From: Diospyros lotus
Taxonomy: Eukaryota > Streptophyta > Magnoliopsida > Ericales > Ebenaceae
NCBI RefSeq assembly: GCF_014633365.1
Contig: NC_068343.1
Coordinates: forward strand, 30,349,307-30,413,306
Direction of reading: 5' to 3'
Length of the DNA: 64,000 nt
A program made the translations under genes and the position numbers. Positions 56,463 through 64,000 of this stretch are shown here, piece after piece; position 1 is the stretch's first letter, and each line of letters starts with the position of its first letter. The notes beneath the pieces are model-generated. The model was given only the letters and a program-made list of their open reading frames with translations. It searched no databases and was not told where the DNA came from.

Positions 56463-59400
56463 ATGACAAGAGCTGGAGACACCCATACCCAAAGGTCAAA
56501 CGACGACAACCACCACCTAAACACCAACACCCTTCCCTACATTGGCTTACACCTGGTCAGCCGGATAACCAAGGCTGTTGAAACCATTGCTGGAGGTTTT
56601 ACCAATGGAGTGTTGAGCTTGGCATGAAGTCCATGCCCTCATGCAGTTATGACAATATATGACACCGAGAAGAAAGCAAGAAGAATGGCCCGACACCCCG
56701 CAATCTGCTTCATGGACAAAGATCTCAAAGGAATAAATCCGCACCCTAATGACCCCATGGTAATTTCGATTGTTATCAAGGATTTTTTGATAAAAAAGGT
56801 TTTAGTGGACCAAGGCAGCTTAGCCGACCTATTATACCTATCTACCCTGAGAAGAATGAGCATCCCCGAATGAAAGTTGGGACCCTTTAATAAAAGCTTA
56901 ATCGACTTCTCTAGAGAAAGGGTAGAGGTTAGGGGTTACATTGATCTACTAACCTCATTTGGGACGACCTCGCTGGCTAAGACCATCACTATCCGATACT
57001 TGGTGGTGGATTGCCAGGCACTATACAACGTGCTTTTAGGCCGACCATCCCTCAAAACCTTGGGCGCGGTAGTATCCACTTCCCATCTATCCATGAAGTT
57101 CCTAGTATCTAGCATCGAGGTCGGGGTCATCTGCTCTGACAGAGAGAAGACTAGTGCCCTAGGTGGCAGCCAAACAGCGGACGTTGACAGCTAAGATTCA
57201 CGACACCATGTGCACATGCTCGAACTAGACCCGCGGATTGAGTTCTCAGACAGGCGACCCCAACCTACAGAGGAGCTCCACCCGGTGAGCCTAAGTCCTC
57301 GCTTAGAACAAGTCATCCGAGTAGGTTCTACATTGCCAAATGAACTGAAAGAAAGGCTTATCAGCCTACTCCGACAGAACGCCGACCTCTTCGCCTGTAC
57401 TCCCACTGACATGCCAGGAATAGAACCACTCATCATCCGCCACAAATTAGCACTAGATCTGGAGGCCAGACTGGTTGCTTAGAGAAAAAGAAGATTAGGA
57501 GAGGAAAGACGACGCGCAGTCACCGAGGAAACAACCAAACTTCTGAAAGCTGGATTCATTAGGGAGGTCCCGTACACAACATGGCTCACCAACGTTGTTA
57601 TGGTGAAAAAATCCTCAGGAAAATGGAGAATGTGTGTCGACTTCACCGACCTAAATAAAGCGTGCCCAAAGGATTCATACCTACTGCCTAATATTGATTG
57701 CCTTGTAGATGCAGCCTCCGGGTATAGGTACCTAAGTTTTATGGATGCCTATTCTGGGTACAATCAGATCCGGATGCATTGCTAAGACGAGGAAAAAATA
57801 GCGTTCATCACAGAAAGTGCTAACTTCTATTATCAAGTCATGCCATTCGGGTTAAAGAATGCTGGAGCAACGTATCAGCGGCTGATGAACAAGGTATTCG
57901 TCAAGCAGATCGGCCGAAACATAGAAGTCTATGTCCATGACATGGTGGCCAAAACTTCAGAAGAATAGGACCACTGCTCGGATCTGACTGAAATCTTGGC
58001 GTAACTGCGGCAGCATAACATGAGGCTCAACCCTGACAAATGCGCCTTCGGGGTACAAGCCGGTAAGTTTCTAGGATTTATGCTAAGTAGTCGAGGAATT
58101 GAAGCCAACCCAGACAAATGCGAAGCCATCCTCGCAATGGGTAGCCCTACCAGCTTGAAAGAGGTCCAACAACTGACGGGCTGAATAATAGCTTTGTCCT
58201 ATTTCCTTCCAAGGTCGGCCGACAGGGAAAGGCCTTTCTTCCAATGCCTAAAAAAGTCAGTCGAACTCTAGTGGACAAAAGAATGTGAGACTGCTTTTCA
58301 AGAACTCAAAGCCTTCCTAGCAGCTCCCCCCATCCTTTCAAGATCGAAGCTCGGGGAAGAACTCTCACTCTACCTCTCTGTCACCGCTAATGCTCTCAAC
58401 GCGGTGCTAGTAAGGGATTAAGAAAAAACATAGCGGCCAGTATACTTTATCAGCAAAACTTTTCAAGGAGTTGAACTACAATAAAGATCGAAAAACTAAC
58501 ACTAGCGCTGGTGATGGCAGCTCGAAAACTTTGGTCATATTTCCAGAGCCACCAGATCACGGTCCAAACTGACCAACCGATCCGAAAAATACTCCAAAAG
58601 CCAGAGCTATCAGAAATAATGATCGTATGGTCAGTCGAGCTTTCCGAATTCAACATATAGTACCAACTGCGAAAGCACATCAAGTCCTATGTACTCTCCG
58701 ATTTTTGCTCCGAACTCTCCCCTCTCGGGCGCAACCCGGAGCCCAACCCCTAGGTATTATTTATTGATGGAGCCTCCAACATAAAAAGAAGCGGGCCGGG
58801 ATCATATCAGAAGGACCCAACGGTTTGATTCTCGAACAGTCGCTACGTTTCAGCTTCAAGGCAACTAATAACTAAGCGGAATATGAGGCCCTCATAGTTG
58901 GTTTAAGCCTAGCAAAAGAAATCGAAGCATCCCGCTTAATCGCCAAAAGAAATTCCCAGCTAGTAACCAACCAAGTTAAAGGAGAATTTCAGGCAAAAGA
59001 GCCACAGCTTGGCCGATACCTCCACAAGGTCAAAACCCTAACTGAATCTTTCGACTATTTCAAAATTGAATATATCCCCAGGGAACAAAACAAGCGAGTA
59101 GATTTACTCTTAAAGCTTGTCAGCACCAAGAAACCTGGAACCAACCAATCAGTCATATAAGAGGCCTTAGATGTACCCACCGTCGACCTTCCCGACATAC
59201 AAACGATAGAAATAGAGCCCGAATTTTGGGGAACCCCTATTATCCAATTCTTGCAGCACGAGACGCTCTCCCCAAACATCGAGGAAGCTAGGAAGCTCAA
59301 AAGAAAAGCTTGCTACTTTACCCTACTCAGGAACCAATTGTACCGAAGAGGTTACTCCCCGCCACTCCTCAAATGTGTCAACTCTGACCAGTCCACCAAC

Positions 59401-60437
59401 ATTATGACAGAGATACATGAAGGAGTATGTGGAGGCCACCTCGACGAACGATCCTTGGCAGCAAAAATACTTTAAGCTTGGTACTACTGACCGACAATGC
59501 GGAATAACTGCCTGGCCTATGTGAGACGTTGTGACAAGTGCCAAAAATTCGCAAACACACATCACCCCCCCCCCAAAAGAACTCCACAACCTCGACAGCC
59601 CCTTGGCCGTTTTACAAATGAGGGATAGACATCCTCAGACTCTTCCCAACAACAGCGAGACAACTTAAGTTTATGGTAGTAGCAATCGACTACTTCACAA
59701 AATGGATCACCGTTGAAAGGATTTGTAGGTTCATCTAGAAAAATATTGTTTGTCGATATGGACTCCTTGGGGTTCTAAGCTCGGACAACGGCACGCAATT
59801 CACCAACGACAAACTTCAAGACTTCTGCCAGGAACTCAGTATTCGCCAGGTCTTTACCTCAGTGAAGCACCCTCAGACCAACGGCCAAGCGGAGGCCACT
59901 AACAAGGTCATACTGGCAAGATTAAAAAAATGACTCGGCAGTGCAAAAGGAGCCTGGCCAGACGAGCTCCCCATAGTCTTATGGTCGTACCACACTACTG
60001 CTCAAACCTCGACCAAGGAAACTCTTTTTCGACTTACTTACGGATCAGAAGCTTTGATCCTTGTCGAGATTGAAGAACCTAATCCTAGGTTACAATACTT
60101 TCGGGAGGACACCAATAGCGAAAAACAACAGGCCGACCTCAACCTTGTCTAGGAAATCCGAGATCAAGCCCAAATCCGCGAACAAGCAGTAAAGCAAAAA
60201 ATAGCTCAAAAATATAATAAAAGAGTTCGACCTAGACAATTTCAAGAGGGAGACTTAGTCCTAAGGAAGATCGAAGGCCTAAGGAAACAACCCTCACAAG
60301 AGAAACTATGTGCCAACTGGGAAGGTTCCTACTGAGTCACCAATAACCTTGGCGCAAGAGCTTACCACTTAGACAAACTCTCAGGAAGACCCTTGACCTA
60401 GTCATGGAACGTAGCTAGCCTGCGAAAATATTACAAC
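56463..60437 (+). pseudogene. Tat-lineage Gypsy pol (protease, RT, RNase H, integrase)
   Basis: A Gag start stub (from 56463) jumps to the Gag-protease linker (KAVETIAGG...; FMDKDLKGINPHPNDP). The protease triad reads DQGS (KKVLVDQGSLADLLYL), losing the usual residue. RT has GKWRMCVDFTDLNKACPKDS and FMDAYSGYNQI. The catalytic box reads YVHDMVAKTS, a His where Asp is expected. RNase H is heavily broken (about 58280-58900). Integrase shows HEGVCGGHLDERSLAAKIL, a zinc motif near 59525, VLSSDNGTQFTN, PQTNGQAEATNK and KYNKRVRPRQFQEGDLVLRK. More than fifteen stops disable it. Confidence 0.88.
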
Positions 60438-60559
60438 TGAATGGCTGTCTTCTTGTAAATAATTCAAGAAATATGTACTCACTTATCACTTGTAAAAATC
60501 TTCATATGGGCCCCAAACCCAAATTTTTTTTCTCTTATCTCAGGCAAGGATCTACAGCA

Positions 60560-61193
60560 AAGCTTTGTATCAAACAAGCCCCGGTGGACCTCGAGTTACC
60601 TCGGTCTGCCGTCTTTGGACTCGAGTTACCTCGGCCTATCTACAGCAAAGCTTTGTATCAAACAAGTCCCGACGGACCTCAACTTACCTCAATTCACCGC
60701 CTTTAGCCTCGAGTTACCTCGGCCTATTTACAGCAAAGCTTTGTATCAAACAAGCCTCGTCAGACCTCGAGTTACCTCGGTCTATTGCCTTTGGCGTTGA
60801 GTTACCTCAACCTATCTACAGCAAAACTTTGTATCAAACAAGTCCAGTGGACCTCGAGTTACCTCGGTCCGCCACCTTTGGCCTCAAGTTACCTCGGCCT
60901 ATCTACAACAAACCTTTGTATCAAACAAGCCACGACAGACCTCAAGTTACCCTGGTTTGCTGCCTTTGGCCTCGAGTTATCTCGGTCTATCTATAACAAA
61001 TCTTTGTATCAAACAAGCCTGGCAGACCTTGAGTTACCTCAGTCCGCCGCCTTTGGCCTCGAGTTACCTCGGCCTATCTACAACAAAGTTTTGTATCAAA
61101 CAAGCCCTGGCGGATCTCGAGTTATCTCGGCCTACCGCCTTTGGCCTCGAGTTACCTCGGCTTATATACAACAAAGTTTTGTATCAAACAAGC
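60560..61193 (+). repeat. 88-bp tandem repeat, 8 copies, in the Tat element 3' region
   Basis: 'ctttgtatcaaacaag' recurs at about 60563, 60651, 60739, 60827, 60914, 61002, 61089 and 61177, spacing 87-88 bases. Each unit holds paired 'ctcgagttacctcgg' blocks. The repeats are free of stops in several frames, giving spurious ORFs of up to about 143 codons. Confidence 0.92.
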
Positions 61194-61963
61194 TAACAGA
61201 ATTGAAATGATATGGCACACACTAAGATGGGGGATGAATTGGTATATTAAAAATAATTTTTGAAAAATAAAGATGTTGTCTGTTAAGACCACAGATTCGT
61301 TAAACCTCAAGACCTTGAAATGGCACGATGAGGTATCAACCGTGTAAAGACAATCTTGTTTTGTGAAAAATAAATATGAAATCTTATGAATGAATAAACA
61401 AATTAAGTAAAAATAAAAATGCTAAAATGGACAAATGAAAACAGAGGGCACAGGAGATAAGGATTTATAGTGATTTAGCTTTCCAACCCTAATCCACTAC
61501 CTTAGCTACCCACTAAGGATTTTTAAGCAATTTTCACTATCAGCCCCCTACTCAACACTAATAGATCCTCTAGTCTGTGACTAGGAAATGTACAGTCCTC
61601 CCAATCTAATGGGTCCTCTAGCTTACGCTAGGAAAATTACAGAAATTGTGAGAATGAGAGTCTAAGAGTACAACTCTTAGTTACAATTTCTCTCTAATTG
61701 AAGAATCGAGGTTTACAATGAATGTAACAGTGAGATACAAAAAGCCTCAGAAATAAAAATACAGAGAAAAAAATTTAACACTCGATGTAGCAATGAAAGC
61801 TTGGTGGTTGAAGATATTCAATGTGTTCAGCAACTGCAATCAATTCTCTTAACCCATATTTATAGTTGATAGTGGATAAGTTTAAAATTTGGACCATTGT
61901 GGGTGGTTGGATGAGCATTAATTACACTAAAAACTGGCCGTTACAAGTTTCTAAGAAACAAAT

Positions 61964-62335
61964 TGTCGACGGAAAAAATTGATTAGTCGACTATATTTTT
62001 AAATAAAACAAGGCATAGTCGACAGATAAGAAAGCATAGTAGACTATTGTCCAACAAAAACTATTGATAGTCAACAGATACATTCACATAGTCGACAGAT
62101 TCAAAAATACAAAGGAATTTTAGAACATCATGCACATACATAATCGACAGAACAAAATTCATAATCGATAGATCATTCATCATATACGATAGATTAGAAT
62201 ATAGTTGACAGAAGCCATACATAGTTGACAGAGCATGCAAGCATAGTCGACTATCTTTACGAATAGTCGACTATTCTCAGGCACATAGTCGATTATTCAC
62301 AGGCATAGTCGACAGCACTTAGGCACATCGTTGAC
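61964..62335 (-). promoter_or_regulatory. Decayed GTCGAC palindrome array in the Copia LTR
   Basis: About 16 sites at the same position as the array at 36424. Roughly half are intact; the rest are single-step variants such as GTCAAC, GTTGAC, ATCGAC and GTCGAT, consistent with transitions during ageing. Confidence 0.6.
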
Positions 62336-62348
62336 TGCACTCTCACCC

Positions 62349-63981
62349 TGCAATTAAAACACAAAATAAAACACAATAAAAATTATATATATATTTTTTT
62401 ATTTAGGTGAGAGGTTTATACTCGTCAGTGTACGAGTGCAGTTGTAGTCCAAATTTAAATTTTTATTTTCTGGATGAGTCCAGGTCGTCCACTGAGAGAT
62501 TTATTTATGGCAAAAGTAAAAGAATGTCACACACACGCACACGCATTTAGATGAATTGGTAACAAGATTTTGTTTTATGAATTTTTTTTTATAACAAATA
62601 TTAGAAAATAAAGTAAGGTAGAAGTTAAAATAAATGCTTAATGTGAGGATATTAAATTGGATAACACTTGAGTTAAGACAATTTCAGTACCAACCCATTG
62701 ATTCCCAAATTTTAGTAAACAAGGTTAGTAACATTAATTTAATTTTAGATATGAGGGTTTGTTACTAAATGCAATTAGAGATGATGATAGTTCTAGTTTA
62801 AGCAATCCCCATATATGATATGCGGGATTCTAATTTAAGCAACTACCATAAATCTAATTACAATTAATATACAAAATAACTAAATTAATCATCCGGATTT
62901 GGGTATGATAGCGTTTCCAGTTCTAGTAACTCTCATGCTTAACATGAAAGCTCTAAGTTAGGCTTACGCTCTAATCCAAACCTAGTGATTTCTCAATAAT
63001 TAAAACTCACTCATACTGAAATTTAAATTAATGATACTCATTTTAAGCGCAGCTTTCTTTGGGAATCATTGGCGTTGGACACTGTCCTTGCCTTAACCCA
63101 AGATTAGGTTTAGCTACTCATTTCCATTTAAAAGTTAATTAATAAGAATTTAAATGGCATAATTTAAATAACAGAATTTAAATGACAAGAATTGAAATAG
63201 CAGAAACTAACCGGCCATTTAGGCAGTGGATAATTGAAAGACAAGAATTAAAATTGCAGAAATTTAAAGACAGAAATTAACTGGCCATTTAGGCGGTGGA
63301 TAATAAAGTAACAATAAATAACATAAGAATTTAAAAGAAAAAAGGAAGGAAGTAAGATTACAAGAGAAAACAAGAGAGAGAATAAGAGCAATTCTCTAAG
63401 GGAAAACTCTAAGAACAAAACTAAACTTTGATTCAAGTAATAACCACCCCTCACAAATGCACCAAAGTGAGCTATTTATAGCTCACAAGATGCAATACAA
63501 GCCACACAATTATTCAACAAAACATTCACCTAACTAATGGAAGAAAATTAGGTAAAAGACAAAAAAATACAAAAGACTTTGTGTGGTAGACTTCTCATAA
63601 GAATACAAAAGACTTTAGGTGGTAAATCACTTAAAAAAATTACAAAACAAAGAAAAGTTTTCTACAAATTGGGCTTTGTTGAGCCTTTGATTGGTCTTGG
63701 GCCTTTGATTGGTCTTGGGCCCTTGGTTGGATTCCATTTGATAGTTGGGCCAAGTGCACTTGAAATATCCTTTAGCCTCCATAATTGGCCTTTGAATTTG
63801 AGCAATTTTAAAATGGGTAATCCAATGTCTTCGATTATGCCCCTAATTAATTGTAGAAGCCAACTTCCTTGTTTTATCCTGAAATAATATGTAATACGAA
63901 TAATTATTTACTTTAAGCATAAATATAAAGCCAAAATAGGGATATAATTCATTAGGATATAGGAAATATTGACCCTTATCA
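62349..63981 (-). mobile_element. Antisense solo LTR (about 1.6 kb), lineage unassigned
   Basis: The plus-strand ends are TGCAATTAAAACAC and CCCTTATCA, with a perfect target duplication CACCC (62344-62348 and 63982-63986). Read on the minus strand it starts TGATAAGGGTC and has a TATA-type GCTATAAATAGC (plus about 63470-63481) followed by a transcribed leader region. No gag or pol is attached, and the lineage was not determined. Confidence 0.85.
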
Positions 63982-64000
63982 CACCCCCCAACTTGAATAT

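Larger units (their letters stand above)
55901..61193 (+). mobile_element. Decayed Ty3/Gypsy element of the Tat lineage
   Basis: A 5'-truncated LTR ends near 56375 (GGAACA), followed by a Tat-type primer region (tttggcccttatcgtgggg). Most of gag is deleted. Protease, RT, RNase H and integrase follow in order with many stops, ending about 60437. A 3' noncoding region carries eight 88-bp repeats, then the element is cut at 61193 by a Copia LTR. No 3' LTR or target duplication is visible. Confidence 0.85.
61194..64000 (-). mobile_element. Copia LTR (relative of 35722), interrupted, runs off the window
   Basis: 61194-62348 aligns with the LTR of the inverted Copia element at 35722: 'ccctaatccactaccttagc', 'actcttagttaca', the TATA region near 61855-61865, and a GTCGAC-type array. 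No primer site adjoins its inner end, so it is a solo LTR or fragment. It is split at 62349-63981 and resumes at about 63987 to the window end, so its outer end is not visible. Confidence 0.75.

Noticed and set aside
60565..61210. Overlapping plus-strand ORFs of 60-143 codons
   Set aside because: They are generated by the 88-bp tandem repeat, which lacks stops in several frames; the peptides are the repeat read in shifting frames.

Overview
This window is nuclear DNA of a flowering plant, most likely a eudicot; I cannot name the species. The evidence is a four-exon class III plant peroxidase, a LOB-domain (LBD) pseudogene, Cassandra-type TRIM sequence with a 5S-rRNA-like segment, and dense nested Ty1/Copia and Ty3/Gypsy LTR retrotransposons. 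There are no bacterial operons, CRISPR arrays or canonical tRNA genes. Most boundaries below rest on TG...CA termini plus 5-bp target-site duplications (TSDs) read directly from the sequence.

Layout. 1-5.2 kb: a Copia solo LTR (438-1635, TSD ATTCA) and an antisense Gypsy solo LTR (1662-4916). 5.2-14.9 kb: a three-level nest. A decayed Gypsy element (LTR about 5217-13781, then primer site and gag/protease remains) is split by a Gypsy solo LTR (5717-12402), which is split by a young non-autonomous Gypsy element (8338-11752, TSD AAGGG). That last element has 515-bp LTRs about 99% identical and one intact 781-codon ORF. 14.9-25.4 kb: Copia pol fragments and several nested solo LTRs (17643-21616 enclosing 17795-20601; 23439-24648).

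25.4-49.4 kb is one Copia element (25449-49392, TSD ACGTG on both sides) swollen to about 24 kb by later arrivals: a Gypsy solo LTR (28486-31166), an inverted truncated Copia element (31858 to about 36.8-37.1 kb), an intronless LBD pseudogene (37209-37802), and a full-length Tekay-like Gypsy chromovirus (40059-49370, TSD GCCAT) that landed inside the 3' LTR.

49.4-55.3 kb is the least disturbed host DNA. It holds a candidate MITE and the one apparently intact host gene, a PER47-like secreted peroxidase (52777-54259), followed by an inverted repeat. 55.3-64 kb: a Cassandra TRIM, a decayed Tat-lineage Gypsy element ending in eight 88-bp repeats, and a Copia LTR split by another solo LTR (62349-63981, TSD CACCC).

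Apart from the peroxidase and the LBD relic there is no host pathway here. The biology is retrotransposon amplification, nesting, solo-LTR formation and decay, with the decay largely resembling methylcytosine deamination. The most novel-looking signals are the intact gag-protease-integrase-tail ORF without reverse transcriptase, and dense arrays of the palindrome GTCGAC just upstream of the TATA box in several different Copia LTRs.
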